In this document: in pieces, positions 18,117-27,279 of the stretch | Layout of the letters: each line of letters starts with the position of its first letter | How positions within the stretch are numbered: position 1 is the first letter of the stretch | NCBI RefSeq assembly: GCF_000166775.1 | Contig: NC_014720.1 | Location: 2,381,001-2,445,000, forward strand | Direction: 5' to 3' | Source: Caldicellulosiruptor kronotskyensis 2002 | GTDB taxonomy: Bacteria; Bacillota; Thermoanaerobacteria; Caldicellulosiruptorales; Caldicellulosiruptoraceae | DNA: 64,000 bases | Notes under the pieces: model-generated | Told to the model about the DNA's origin: nothing | What the model saw: only the letters and a program-made list of their open reading frames with translations | The model's database searches: none | Translations under genes and position numbers: made by a program

Positions 18117-18887
18117 TCATTTTGTTATTTCACCTTCAATATACGCAAAGGCATTGTGGTTGTGAATACTCTCAATTGACTCAACAAAAACCTTATACCA
18201 CTTTATTCTATTGTCTTCCTTTATTTTCAAAACAACCTCTCTCAAAAGATCTTCAACAAAGCGAGGGTTCTGGTAAGCTCTCTCTGTTACCCATTTTTCG
18301 TCAGGTCTTTTTAAAATAGAATAAAGAGGGCATGACGCAGAAGCTTCTGCAATCTCAACAAGTTCCTCAATCCACATAAATTTTTTCATCCTCACTTCTA
18401 TCGTCACATAAGCTCTCTGGTTGTGAGCTCCATACTCCGAAATTTCTTTTGAGCATGGACACAGAGTGTGAACAGGAACAATCACACCCACTTTAAGGTC
18501 AAATTTCTGGTCTTTTTCAGCTTCAAAATAACAGTCAACTTTAAGTGGAGAAAGCGTTGCTGTCACAGGTGTTCTTTTGTTGATAAAGTAGGGAAAATCA
18601 AACCTTATATAGGCTTTTTCTGAATTCAGCTTCTCTTTTATTCTATCCAAAAGCTTTTCTATCTCCTTAGGTCCCACAACTTTCAGCTCATCTATCGCTT
18701 CAATGAACCTGGACATGTGCGTGCCTCTGATATCACCTTTTAGCTCTGCTGCAGCGATGATTTTTGCAATTGTTGTCTGAGTTTTGTTTTCTCTATCCAT
18801 TACAACAATTGGCCAGTTTAAATCCTTTATTCCAACTTTTTGAATACTGATACCACGAAGGTCTTTCTGGCTCTGAACATCAATCAT
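18117..18887 (-). CDS. folE2: GTP cyclohydrolase IB
   Basis: 256-aa cyclohydrolase converting GTP to 7,8-dihydroneopterin triphosphate, the entry step of folate and queuosine synthesis. Family signatures: RGTHMSRF (54-61), the PVHTLCPCSKEISEYGAHNQ block with C143, C145 and H155, and conserved SCPLYS. This form is the alternative to FolE and tolerates zinc limitation. It overlaps queD by 4 bp, which points to preQ0/queuosine synthesis at least in part. Confidence 0.94.
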   Translation of the reverse strand: MIDVQSQKDLRGISIQKVGIKDLNWPIVVMDRENKTQTTIAKIIAAAELKGDIRGTHMSRFIEAIDELKVVGPKEIEKLLDRIKEKLNSEKAYIRFDFPYFINKRTPVTATLSPLKVDCYFEAEKDQKFDLKVGVIVPVHTLCPCSKEISEYGAHNQRAYVTIEVRMKKFMWIEELVEIAEASASCPLYSILKRPDEKWVTERAYQNPRFVEDLLREVVLKIKEDNRIKWYKVFVESIESIHNHNAFAYIEGEITK

Positions 18888-19246
18888 TCATCTTCACCCC
18901 TGTATATGACGCTACTGTCCTCTGTCTCCCACACTTCAATTTCATAAAGCTTGACGCCTTGTTCTTCTATTTTTTTGCTCAGTTTTTCCCATATCCACTT
19001 TGCAATGTTCTCAGCAGTAGGATTTTCAATAATGTCATTTATATACGCATGGTCTAAGATGTCAATCACTTCATCCTGTACAATCTTCTTTAAAAGCATA
19101 AAGTCTATCACCATGTCTTGGTTATCGGGTTTTCCTTCTACTGTGACAGCAAGCTTGTATGTGTGCCCGTGAAGGTTTTCACATTTTCCATTGTACTTTG
19201 TAAGATTATGCGCTGCATCAAATTTGAAAATTTTTTTAAGAAGCAT
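18884..19246 (-). CDS. queD: 6-carboxy-5,6,7,8-tetrahydropterin synthase
   Basis: 120-aa QueD/PTPS family enzyme converting dihydroneopterin triphosphate to 6-carboxytetrahydropterin in queuosine synthesis. Zinc ligands H13, H26 and H28 and catalytic C22 (GKCENLHGH) are present. I chose the ATG at 19244-19246 because AGGGAGG lies just upstream; the longer frame to 19303 runs into a terminator. It is coupled to folE2. QueC and QueE are not in the window. Confidence 0.93.
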   Translation of the reverse strand: MLLKKIFKFDAAHNLTKYNGKCENLHGHTYKLAVTVEGKPDNQDMVIDFMLLKKIVQDEVIDILDHAYINDIIENPTAENIAKWIWEKLSKKIEEQGVKLYEIEVWETEDSSVIYRGEDE

Positions 19247-19287
19247 GATTAAATCCTCCCTTTTATGAAAGCTAACGAAAAAATTTA

Positions 19288-19323
19288 AGAGGCTGTTCTT
19301 CAAGACCCAAAATACAGCCTCTT
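19288..19323 (-). terminator. Terminator between the PIN remnant and queD
   Basis: AAGAGGCTGT (19288-19297) pairs with ACAGCCTCTT (19314-19323). Read leftward it is followed by a T-run, so it ends transcription from the upstream PIN remnant. Little room is left for a separate queD promoter. Confidence 0.72.
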
Positions 19324-19332
19324 TTAAAGTTC

Positions 19333-19746
19333 TTAAGCAGAAAAGATGTGAATGAACTCTTTTGGAGTATTTATTTTTATATCAACACTTTGTATGCCTT
19401 CATCACGGGTAACAAAATAATCCGCATGTACTCTCTTTGAACAAAATATTTGCAGGGCATCTTCCAAGTCTTTATACCCGCTCTTTAATGTCTTTAATGA
19501 TTTTATTATATCACTTTTTAAAACACTCACAATATCAATTTTTTTAAACATTATGAGTAATAATTTTCCAATTTTCTCCTCTTTAATATCTTCTTAGCAA
19601 TGTAGAATATATCAGTAACACTGTTTGAAGTTATATATGCTTTTATATCTTCTCTCAATGCTATAATCTCAAACATTTTCTCTGCAGCATACTTAAATGA
19701 CTCTCTTCCAAGTATCCAATCTAACACCACATTAGTTCAATTACAA
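19333..19746 (-). pseudogene. Decayed PIN-domain toxin
   Basis: The minus strand encodes a PIN ribonuclease in pieces. One frame gives TNVVLDWILGRES and then KAYITSNSVTDIFYIAKK, ending in a stop near 19554. Another frame (19333-19551) gives SGYKDLEDALQIF and ADYFVTRDEGI, the C-terminal half with PIN acidic residues. A missing base around 19739 breaks the N-terminal DTN motif. So at least two frameshifts inactivate a VapC-like toxin. The 72-aa C-terminal frame alone is unlikely to be active. Confidence 0.7.
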
Positions 19747-19900
19747 CCTTTGTCTTTTCCTAAAATTCTCTCCTCTCTTATCGAGTCTGCATCCATATTA
19801 AGTTCCTTTGCAATTCCTGCTAACTCCTTGATTACATTGAGAATTTCCTCTTGAGATTTTTTCTTTTTTCTTCTTTTCTTGATTGGAATAATTTTTGCAA
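19737..19900 (-). pseudogene. Remnant of the cognate antitoxin
   Basis: Directly upstream of the PIN remnant and overlapping it, one frame reads KKSQEEILNVIKELAGIAK followed by ELNMDADSIREERILGKDKG and a TGA at 19737-19739. This looks like the C-terminal toxin-binding tail of a small antitoxin. Its DNA-binding part cannot be reconstructed; the upstream sequence is A-rich and frameshifted. Family not determined. Confidence 0.45.
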
Positions 19901-20052
19901 TTTTTTGACCATTTTTTCTAAAATAATTTCTTATTCTATTATTTTTATATATTTATCTACATCAGGAATTATCTTATCCGCATCTATTATCATCACAAAT
20001 CACCCCATATATATCAATTACTTTCAAAATTTATTATTCCAAATTCTTTATA

Positions 20053-23000
20053 CTATTTTCTCACAGCCTGAACTGACACTGAATTTCCAGCCAAGTCCTT
20101 GACATTCGGTGATATATTCACAATGCTTCCTGCTGGAAGCGGGTTTGTGAATGTGATTTCAACAACTCTGTTGTCAGAAGACTTTACAAAGTTTACAATG
20201 CTGCCGCCTGCAACGCATGAGAAGTTTTGAGCAATTAGTGTTGAAGCATCCATAGGTTCAGAAAATATGAGTTTGACTTTTCTTGTATCAGTCGAAGAAA
20301 ACTCTGCTGTGACATCAGGTGAAGTCCTTTCTGTCACATGCTCAACAGTTTGAGCTTTCAAGACAATAGAAGGATTTCCATTGTTATCTACTATTAAATC
20401 TGGTCTTTTTATCTCCAAGCTTACCTTGCTATCCACAATCCCCGGCTTTTTGACTTTCACATAAACTATACCGTTTTGGATGTAAGCTGTGTAGTCAACA
20501 TCAGGAATTAAAGTAGTACCTCCAACCTTTAGCTCAATTCCTGCAGCCAAAACTGTATTATTTATACCTGGCAAGGCAAAAACTGGTTCATCAAATGTAA
20601 TAGCTATTGTGTCTGATTGATTTCCACTTCCAACAGAAACCCCTGTCTGCTGTGGAGAAATTTTGTCTTTGAGTAATATCGACGGATAAAAGTTAATATC
20701 AAGTGTTGGCGGAATTACAAGGCTCTGTTCAAACTGGTCTTTTATATTCGAATTTACTGTAAATATTTTCAGCTGTTCAGCATCTTGACCGGAATCATTT
20801 GTATCAGCCATAGCGCTTGAGGTCAAAGAAATTGATGTTTTTAAAGTAATGGTCTTTTTATCTTGAGAAATTGTATAACTTACAATTCCAAGGCTAACCA
20901 CTTTATCGTTGTCAGGATTTCCATTTAAACTTGAAGTCGAATATGCGTTTCTGAACATTATCGCTGCAGGGTCAAACGATGCAAAGATGTATCCATTCAA
21001 AGCCTTAAGCTCAATTGTGTTTTTATCAATAGCAACAATTTCTATGTCTTGCGCAGATATTCCTCTAAAGTTTGCCGACACAGAAACCGGCATTGCAATT
21101 GTAGCATTTGCTATAAAGTTGTCTGCTTTGTCAGTGAGGGTAGGAGCTGCCAATTTGTCAACTACAGCTCCAGATTGACTCCATCTGCCAGGCGTTGAAT
21201 CGTCTGCCCCTGGAATTAAAAGGGTGATTCTGTCGCCGTTTGGTGAGATATAATCAATTTTTGCTCCTTTTACGCTCGAAAGTGGAATTGTTGCACTTGA
21301 TGCCCCTACAAAATAACTGCTCAAATTTTTTAATTTTTCAACATCCATAGGTTCTGAGAAAAATATGTCTATTTTGTCTACATCCGAAGAAGAATCATAC
21401 TTGGCAATTGCAGCAGTTATGGTTGGTGCAAGTGTGTCTTTTGCATCTATTGCATATGTGCTGCTGTCCATAACATTTTCTCTTACAGATGTATCACAGA
21501 TGCCTGAAATCTTCAAAGTATATCTTCCACCATTTATTGCTGCAAGTGTCGAAAACTCAACAGCAAATGTTGAATTATCTTCCTCCTTAAGCGGTTTTAC
21601 GCTTTTTGCATAAGCTTCCACTATTTGTGTGCCATCTCCTGAAAGAAGGGAAAAGCTTTGAACCTTATCAGTAGCATTTACGTTTTCAGTAAATGTTACT
21701 TTTATAATATTCCCATCCAAGACTTCGATACTTTTGACTGACGGTTTTGTAGTATCATCCTGAGCTTTGGATGTTACTGATACCCAATCTGATACCTTGT
21801 TGCCAAGAAGGTCTTCAACGTATCGGAACCTCACTTCAAATGAAACAAGTGCCCTGCTATCAAGCTTCAATTGTGGATTTAACTGAATGTCAATTGTTTT
21901 TTCATCTGAAAGAAGTGTTATTTTTGCGCCAATTGCATGGTTAGTACTGTCCTGTGCTTGATAAACCTCATACTCACCTGTTGGAATCAAACCATCTAAG
22001 CTTCTTATCTCTTCATCAAATACAAGCCTTATTTGATTATTTGAAACAAGTTCTAAGGACACAAGCTTTGGTGGATTTTTTTCAAGCACTGTTGTAAATG
22101 TTGCTCTAAAGTCAGGAGCTTTATATCCTGCAAAGTCTTTCGCTTCTGTTATTTCAATTATGTGATTCCCATCAGCAAGAGGATATAAAAGTTCAATATC
22201 AATAGCATTCTCTTGATGTTTTGGTGTAACTTTTGCATACACATAATTTGAGTCAATTCTGATATTTGCTCCAACCGAAGATAAATCACATACCTTGTAA
22301 GCATTTGCAGAATCAATATTCATAGGCTCAGTGAAGATAACTTTAAACTTTTTGCTGTTAATGAGCCTAAAATCCACAACCTTTGGCTGGGTTGCATCAA
22401 TAACTGTTAACTCTTTTGTTGTGCTTAAGCTCTGGCCTGTTTCTGAAAGAAGGTTTGAAATCTCAACCATCAATTTGTCAGTTTGATTTAATTTGTTTTG
22501 GAAGATTATACTCACAGTTTTAAAATCTATTGAAATGATCTTTTTTACATCTGTAACTTCTTTGCCATTGACATAGATTTTTATTGGCAGGTTATCCTGC
22601 TGGCTTTTTGAAATGGCCTTTGTAAACTTCAAATTCACTTTCTTTAAACTCTCTATTTTGATATCCTCTGCAAGTGAAAAAGGTATTGTCTTTGCCACAA
22701 ACTTTAAAGTTGTAGCTTGCCCTTTGTAAAAAAGCGTGTACTCTTTCCCCTCTTGCTGCAAAGATGTTTTTATCTCAACAACCCTTTTGCTTGAGTCTGC
22801 AAACTTTGCATCCAAAACATAAAGTCCTCCATCAAACGAAAAGTCAGATTTAACAATTGAAGAAAGCTCCTTATCAAATGTCACCTTTAAAGTTTGCATA
22901 TCAATTATTTCAAGCCCGACAGGTTTTGCAGCTTTCAGACTTTCATTCAAAAACGCATTGTAAAGTATAGCTGCCGTCTGCCCTCTTGTGACAAGCTTTC

Positions 23001-23526
23001 CTATCTCAATCTCGGATTCTATCCCATAAAAAATGTTCATCGAATATGCTTTTTGGATATAATTTAGTGGCCACTTGCCTTTGAGTTCTCCCTCCTTCAC
23101 ACCAAGTGCCCTTACAACTATGGCAGTTAACTCCTCAACTTTTAAGTATTGCTCTGGCTTGAAAGTACCATCTGTATACCCTGAAATCAATCCTATTGCT
23201 TTTGCAGCTTCTATGTAGCCAAGTCCCCAGTAATTTGTCTTAACATCTTTAAAAGAAGACTTTTTCTGATTTGCATAAAAATCAGCTAAAGGCTTTTTGC
23301 CAAGCAGCATGATAATCATTTTGGAAATCTCTGAACGTTTGAGAGGTTTGTCAAGATTCAAATTTCCTTTTGTGTCACCTGTCATTATTCCTTTTTCCTT
23401 TAAAACCTGTGCTGCTTGCTGATAGTATGAAAGGTTTTGAGAAAATGAAGTATTTACCAAAAAGCTTAATAATAAACTCAGTAAGCTCAAAAAGGCAAAA
23501 AGTTTCTTACCCCAACTTTTATTCAT
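20053..23526 (-). CDS. Large S-layer-homology protein with Ig-like repeats
   Basis: 1157-aa exported protein. A signal peptide (about 1-30) leads into three SLH domains (31-75, 91-141, 150-193) that anchor proteins to pyruvylated wall polymers. The rest is about nine beta-sandwich repeats of bacterial Ig-like type, each with a version of KVTFDKEL or KLIFSEPMDAS and ending near TFTNPLPAG. No enzyme domain is seen, so it is probably a structural or adhesive surface protein. It is monocistronic, with a terminator separating it from the sigma operon upstream. Confidence 0.9.
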   Translation of the reverse strand: MNKSWGKKLFAFLSLLSLLLSFLVNTSFSQNLSYYQQAAQVLKEKGIMTGDTKGNLNLDKPLKRSEISKMIIMLLGKKPLADFYANQKKSSFKDVKTNYWGLGYIEAAKAIGLISGYTDGTFKPEQYLKVEELTAIVVRALGVKEGELKGKWPLNYIQKAYSMNIFYGIESEIEIGKLVTRGQTAAILYNAFLNESLKAAKPVGLEIIDMQTLKVTFDKELSSIVKSDFSFDGGLYVLDAKFADSSKRVVEIKTSLQQEGKEYTLFYKGQATTLKFVAKTIPFSLAEDIKIESLKKVNLKFTKAISKSQQDNLPIKIYVNGKEVTDVKKIISIDFKTVSIIFQNKLNQTDKLMVEISNLLSETGQSLSTTKELTVIDATQPKVVDFRLINSKKFKVIFTEPMNIDSANAYKVCDLSSVGANIRIDSNYVYAKVTPKHQENAIDIELLYPLADGNHIIEITEAKDFAGYKAPDFRATFTTVLEKNPPKLVSLELVSNNQIRLVFDEEIRSLDGLIPTGEYEVYQAQDSTNHAIGAKITLLSDEKTIDIQLNPQLKLDSRALVSFEVRFRYVEDLLGNKVSDWVSVTSKAQDDTTKPSVKSIEVLDGNIIKVTFTENVNATDKVQSFSLLSGDGTQIVEAYAKSVKPLKEEDNSTFAVEFSTLAAINGGRYTLKISGICDTSVRENVMDSSTYAIDAKDTLAPTITAAIAKYDSSSDVDKIDIFFSEPMDVEKLKNLSSYFVGASSATIPLSSVKGAKIDYISPNGDRITLLIPGADDSTPGRWSQSGAVVDKLAAPTLTDKADNFIANATIAMPVSVSANFRGISAQDIEIVAIDKNTIELKALNGYIFASFDPAAIMFRNAYSTSSLNGNPDNDKVVSLGIVSYTISQDKKTITLKTSISLTSSAMADTNDSGQDAEQLKIFTVNSNIKDQFEQSLVIPPTLDINFYPSILLKDKISPQQTGVSVGSGNQSDTIAITFDEPVFALPGINNTVLAAGIELKVGGTTLIPDVDYTAYIQNGIVYVKVKKPGIVDSKVSLEIKRPDLIVDNNGNPSIVLKAQTVEHVTERTSPDVTAEFSSTDTRKVKLIFSEPMDASTLIAQNFSCVAGGSIVNFVKSSDNRVVEITFTNPLPAGSIVNISPNVKDLAGNSVSVQAVRK

Positions 23527-23581
23527 TGCTATTCTCTCCTTTGATCAATATTTGCATTTCTTCACAGCATTTATATAAGGT

Positions 23582-23610
23582 ATTATATCATGTTTTTTGG
23601 AAAATGTTTA
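23582..23610 (-). promoter_or_regulatory. Probable promoter of the S-layer protein gene
   Basis: Read leftward, TATAAT (23582-23587) stands 17 bp after a weak TAAACA -35 box, about 55 bp before the start codon. Confidence 0.45.
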
Positions 23611-23628
23611 GAAAAAGGATGATAAAAA

Positions 23629-23675
23629 AGACTGCCGCGCAGAAAAAATTGGTTTTTGCCTACAACGGCAGTCTT
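23629..23675 (-). terminator. Terminator of the rsbV-rsbW-sigma operon
   Basis: AAGACTGCCG pairs with CGGCAGTCTT across a long loop, followed leftward by a T6 run. Confidence 0.8.
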
Positions 23676-23685
23676 GTATGTTTGC

Positions 23686-24456
23686 TTATTCTTCTTTTTT
23701 CTCTTCAATGAAATCCTTTAATTTTTTTAGCACCTTTTTCTCAAGGCGTGAAATGTACATCTGCGAAACGTTCATCTCCTCAGCAATTTCCTTTTGAGTC
23801 TTCTCTTCAAAAAACCGCTTTTGAACAAACTCTCTCTCAAAAGGCGAAAGCCTTTCAATCGCCTTTTTTACAGCTTCAACATTTTCCACCTGCAAGATGT
23901 TTTCATCGCTCTTGCCAAGAACATCTCCAAGCGTCATCTCTTCATCCTCATACATGGTCTGGTCCAAAGACTGGGGAAGATAGTTGTTAGATGCTTCCAT
24001 TACCTCTAAAACTTCTTCAGTACTCATGTTAAGATGCTGAGCAATCTCTTCTACCTTCGGTGGTCTTTTTAATTTTGTTGAAAGCACTTCTGTTGCAAGT
24101 TTTATCTTGGCAGAAGTTTCATAGATTCTCCTTGGAAGTCTGATGATTGAAGCTCTATCTCTGAAATATCTTTTTATCTCTCCCATTATGGTCGGGGTTG
24201 CAAAACTTGTGAATTTATAGCCCTTGTTGGGTTCAAATCTCTCAACAGCGTTTATTAGTGCAATACATGCAACCTGATAAAGGTCTTCATAGTCTATTCC
24301 TCTTCCAACAAACTTTTTTGCTATAATCTCGGCTATATAAAGGTACCTGTTTACAAGTTCATTTCTAAGTTCAATAGACTTTGTTTTTTGATATTCTTCG
24401 AAGAGTCTATCAATTTTTTCATCATCAATCTCTAATGTCCTTTTTTCATCAACCAT
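23686..24456 (-). CDS. SigB/SigF-family RNA polymerase sigma factor
   Basis: 256-aa group 3 sigma factor with regions 2 (GIDYEDLYQVACIALI, FTSFATPTIMGEIKRYFRD), 3 (PPKVEEIAQHLNMS) and 4 (SPFEREFVQKRFFEEKTQKE, then QMYISRLEKKVLKKL). It lies last in an operon with an RsbV-like antagonist and an RsbW-like kinase, the partner-switching arrangement of general-stress or forespore sigma factors. The subfamily (SigB or SigF) cannot be settled here. I chose the ATG at 24454-24456 behind GAGGGG; a TTG one codon earlier is possible. Confidence 0.9.
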   Translation of the reverse strand: MVDEKRTLEIDDEKIDRLFEEYQKTKSIELRNELVNRYLYIAEIIAKKFVGRGIDYEDLYQVACIALINAVERFEPNKGYKFTSFATPTIMGEIKRYFRDRASIIRLPRRIYETSAKIKLATEVLSTKLKRPPKVEEIAQHLNMSTEEVLEVMEASNNYLPQSLDQTMYEDEEMTLGDVLGKSDENILQVENVEAVKKAIERLSPFEREFVQKRFFEEKTQKEIAEEMNVSQMYISRLEKKVLKKLKDFIEEKKEE

Positions 24457-24460
24457 CAAA

Positions 24461-24838
24461 TCAGACCCCTCGATGATATTTTTTGAGTTTTACTCTATGA
24501 CCATCCTCAGTTTTTTCAAATTCTGCTTCATCTATTAAAGTTTGAAGAATCATCTTTGCAAGCTCGTTGTCTCTCAGCTCACCATTGGGCACATCAATTC
24601 TTATGTCCAAAAACTCACTTGCAATGTTAAACTCCACAGATATTTTCCCTTTTAGCTTTTCTATTTCAAATAGGTTGAAAACCTCTGATATGGCCATTTT
24701 CAAATCTTCTATTGTTTCAAAATCAAAGCCTGCTCGCGCTGCTATCCCAGATAGTGTTAATCTTACTACCATAATATATTCAGCTTTTGGCGGAATTGTT
24801 AACATAATTTGGTCCATATTCGACTTTTGCCCCCTCAT
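24461..24838 (-). CDS. rsbW: RsbW/SpoIIAB-like anti-sigma factor kinase
   Basis: 125-aa GHKL-type protein. An N-box-like segment (DLKMAISEVFNLFE) is recognisable, while the G1 region (DIRIDVPNGEL) is divergent; the C-terminal GHRVKLKKY is typical. It should bind and inhibit the adjacent sigma factor and phosphorylate the STAS antagonist. It overlaps the antagonist by 4 bp, so translation is coupled. Confidence 0.85.
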   Translation of the reverse strand: MRGQKSNMDQIMLTIPPKAEYIMVVRLTLSGIAARAGFDFETIEDLKMAISEVFNLFEIEKLKGKISVEFNIASEFLDIRIDVPNGELRDNELAKMILQTLIDEAEFEKTEDGHRVKLKKYHRGV

Positions 24839-25143
24839 TCAATTCTGAACACCTTGTCAAGCCCGGTGATAGTGAAAACCTTCTTTACGTTGGGTTTTAA
24901 GTTCTTAAGAACAATATTTGTACCTTTTTGCTTTGATTTTTTCAAAGCACCTACAAATACACCAAGCCCGGTTGAGTCTATATAGCTTACATCGTTCATA
25001 TCAATAATAACATCACTTGATGATGTATCAATCAATGAATAAAGCTTGTCTTTCAAAGTTGGTGAAGAAAATATGTCAAGCTCACCTTTAAGCTCTATCA
25101 CAACACCATTTTCAGAAATTTTCTCTTTTAAATCAAGGTTCAT
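24835..25143 (-). CDS. rsbV: RsbV/SpoIIAA-like anti-sigma factor antagonist
   Basis: 102-aa STAS domain. The phosphorylatable serine is S57 in SYIDSTGLGVF. When unphosphorylated it should release the sigma factor from its inhibitor. First gene of the three-gene operon; a good GGAGGT precedes its start. Confidence 0.9.
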   Translation of the reverse strand: MNLDLKEKISENGVVIELKGELDIFSSPTLKDKLYSLIDTSSSDVIIDMNDVSYIDSTGLGVFVGALKKSKQKGTNIVLKNLKPNVKKVFTITGLDKVFRIE

Positions 25144-25195
25144 AACAAAAACCTCCGTAAATATTTTTGTATATCTTATTATACCATTTTAAAAT

Positions 25196-26590
25196 CTACT
25201 TTTCCAACCAGTATATTTTGTTTTCATAAATGTAAATATATACTGGAATAAAAAGTTCTCCTGTTTTCCTATATACAATATCAATATCAGATGGTTCTAC
25301 ATCTTTAAGGTTATATCTTTTTTCAAATTCTTTTACAGCCGTTTTTACATCTATTATTTTCATACTTTTAAATTTTGAAAAGTTTTTAAGATAAATCCTA
25401 CCACCAATAACATCTGCATTGTTTGAATAATCAATAAAACTGTCCACATCAAATATCCTGTATCCGTTAAAATAAAAGACAACCTCCGCCCTGTAGCCCT
25501 CCTCTTTGGGAAAGACAGATATTTTGTAATCCTTTATACCAAGTTTTTGTAAAATAAGGTCAGTCTTATTATAAACACTCTTTAAAACTTCTTCTTGTTC
25601 TTTGTACTCTGAGAAACGGTAAATTGAAACCTGTATATCTCTTTTGGCTACCACAAAATTTAAATAACCATCATAGACATCAGCTTGAACAATATTTTGG
25701 GGAGTAAAATACACTTTTTCATACACACCAGATGACACAATGGTTGATAAAATATCCAAAACATGTTCTTTGTCTATTTTAAGTTCCTCCTCTTTTAAAA
25801 CATAAACACTTTCCAAAACATTCTCTTCTTGCACTTTTACTATCATATCTTGCTTTTCTTTTTCAACTTCTTTACTCTGTTTTGTAACAATTACGGATGT
25901 ATCTGAACTTTCATTTTTAGAATTTGAATCAGAATCTTTCTCTATACTCTGCTTTGTTTTACTTTCAAAATCACTTTTAACAATTTTGGAGTTTTCAGCA
26001 TTCTGCAAAGATACACTTGAATTTTGAACTTTTTTGTCTGTATTATTTTTGTTTCCATTTATAGTAGAACTTGATTTTTTTGTAACTTCAGAAGATTTTT
26101 CAGACTCTGATTTTGTTGAAAATGATGTTACAAATGTCCCTTTACTGTCACTGCTCATCCTTTTATCATCATTTGAAGTTTGCTTTTGCTCTGTGCTCTG
26201 CGTCTGACTTTTCCCAAGATTATCACTTTTTTGTAAAGTCTCTTGCTTGGTAAAAAGATTGCTATTTTTGCTATTGTTATCATTCTGCTCTGTCTCTTGT
26301 CTTGTACTTGTATCCTGCTGTTGGAAAACTCTTTCCATCTCCGTCTTTACAAACGAGGTGTCCTGAATATTCAATCTCATCAAATCAAATTTAACAGCCC
26401 CAAAAACAACAATAGCTAAAATTATACATGCTGCAACAACTGTTGATATCCTAAAGAAAAATCTTCCTTTTTTTCTCTTATCATATTCTTTTAACAACAA
26501 ATCTTTCAGCTCTTGTTTAAATTCTTTGCGATATTCAACTTTAAAAGCCTCTTCAAAAATTTTGTCAAGTTTTTCATCATTCACTTTCAT
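25196..26590 (-). CDS. Transmembrane anti-sigma-like partner of the ECF sigma factor
   Basis: 464 aa: a short charged cytoplasmic part (1-45), one transmembrane helix (46-68), a very Ser/Thr/Lys/Asn/Gln-rich linker (about 85-250) and a folded extracytoplasmic domain (about 265-464). It overlaps the upstream ECF sigma gene by 14 bp, and topology fits a membrane anti-sigma factor or co-regulator. No zinc-binding ZAS motif is seen, so the mode of sigma binding is unknown. The long low-complexity linker probably crosses the wall. Confidence 0.65.
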   Translation of the reverse strand: MKVNDEKLDKIFEEAFKVEYRKEFKQELKDLLLKEYDKRKKGRFFFRISTVVAACIILAIVVFGAVKFDLMRLNIQDTSFVKTEMERVFQQQDTSTRQETEQNDNNSKNSNLFTKQETLQKSDNLGKSQTQSTEQKQTSNDDKRMSSDSKGTFVTSFSTKSESEKSSEVTKKSSSTINGNKNNTDKKVQNSSVSLQNAENSKIVKSDFESKTKQSIEKDSDSNSKNESSDTSVIVTKQSKEVEKEKQDMIVKVQEENVLESVYVLKEEELKIDKEHVLDILSTIVSSGVYEKVYFTPQNIVQADVYDGYLNFVVAKRDIQVSIYRFSEYKEQEEVLKSVYNKTDLILQKLGIKDYKISVFPKEEGYRAEVVFYFNGYRIFDVDSFIDYSNNADVIGGRIYLKNFSKFKSMKIIDVKTAVKEFEKRYNLKDVEPSDIDIVYRKTGELFIPVYIYIYENKIYWLEK

Positions 26591-27119
26591 GCACCTCTTT
26601 TAAAAGCATTTCTTTGAGCGAATGTATTGCTCTGAAAAATAGGGCTCTAACAGCTACATCGGATTTGTTTTTTATCTTTGCAATCTCATGAAATTTCATG
26701 TTAGCACCGTACCGCAGAATCACAACTTCCTGCTGGTCCTTTGTAAGCTTTTTAAGTGCACTTTTAATTATATCTTTCTCAACTTTATCTAAAAGCTCAT
26801 CCTCTGGATTTTTCATCCATGTACTGTCTGAAATTTTTTCAATATCAACAAATTCTTTTTTGTTCCTGTAATAGTCATTTACAACATTCTGGGCAATACG
26901 GAATATCCATGCTGAAAAAGAACCATTTTCTTTCCATTCAAACCTGTCAAGTGACCTCAGCACTTTTATAAAGGTTTCGCTTGTCAGGTCTTCTGTAATA
27001 AGATGGTTGAAGGTTCTATAGTATATGTAAGAGTAAATCTTGTCGAAATACATCTCATATAACTTTTCAAAGTATTTCTTATCTTTCTTTGCTTTTTCCA
27101 CCAATTCTCTTTCATCCAT
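26577..27119 (-). CDS. ECF-type RNA polymerase sigma-70 factor
   Basis: 180 aa with region 2 (LITEDLTSETFIKVLRSLDR, AWIFRIAQNVVNDYYR) and region 4 (LTKDQQEVVILRYGANMKFH, then KSDVAVRALFFRAIHSLKEML). It is the first gene of a pair with a transmembrane partner; such pairs sense the envelope and often autoregulate. Confidence 0.9.
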   Translation of the reverse strand: MDERELVEKAKKDKKYFEKLYEMYFDKIYSYIYYRTFNHLITEDLTSETFIKVLRSLDRFEWKENGSFSAWIFRIAQNVVNDYYRNKKEFVDIEKISDSTWMKNPEDELLDKVEKDIIKSALKKLTKDQQEVVILRYGANMKFHEIAKIKNKSDVAVRALFFRAIHSLKEMLLKEVHESE

Positions 27120-27279
27120 TGTCTACTTTTATTCCCCTCTTGCTTATTTTTTATCACACACCTAAAATTTTACTATATTTATTATAACGCGAAAAGCAAA
27201 AATTTTGTTTCGTTACCAAAATAACTTGTTGTTCGTATAATAATAAAGACTAAAAGGTGGCAGGTGCACACATTTTAGA

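Noticed and set aside
19247..19330. PreQ1 riboswitch upstream of queD
   Set aside because: The only structure is a terminator hairpin; the conserved preQ1 core and 3' pseudoknot bases are absent.
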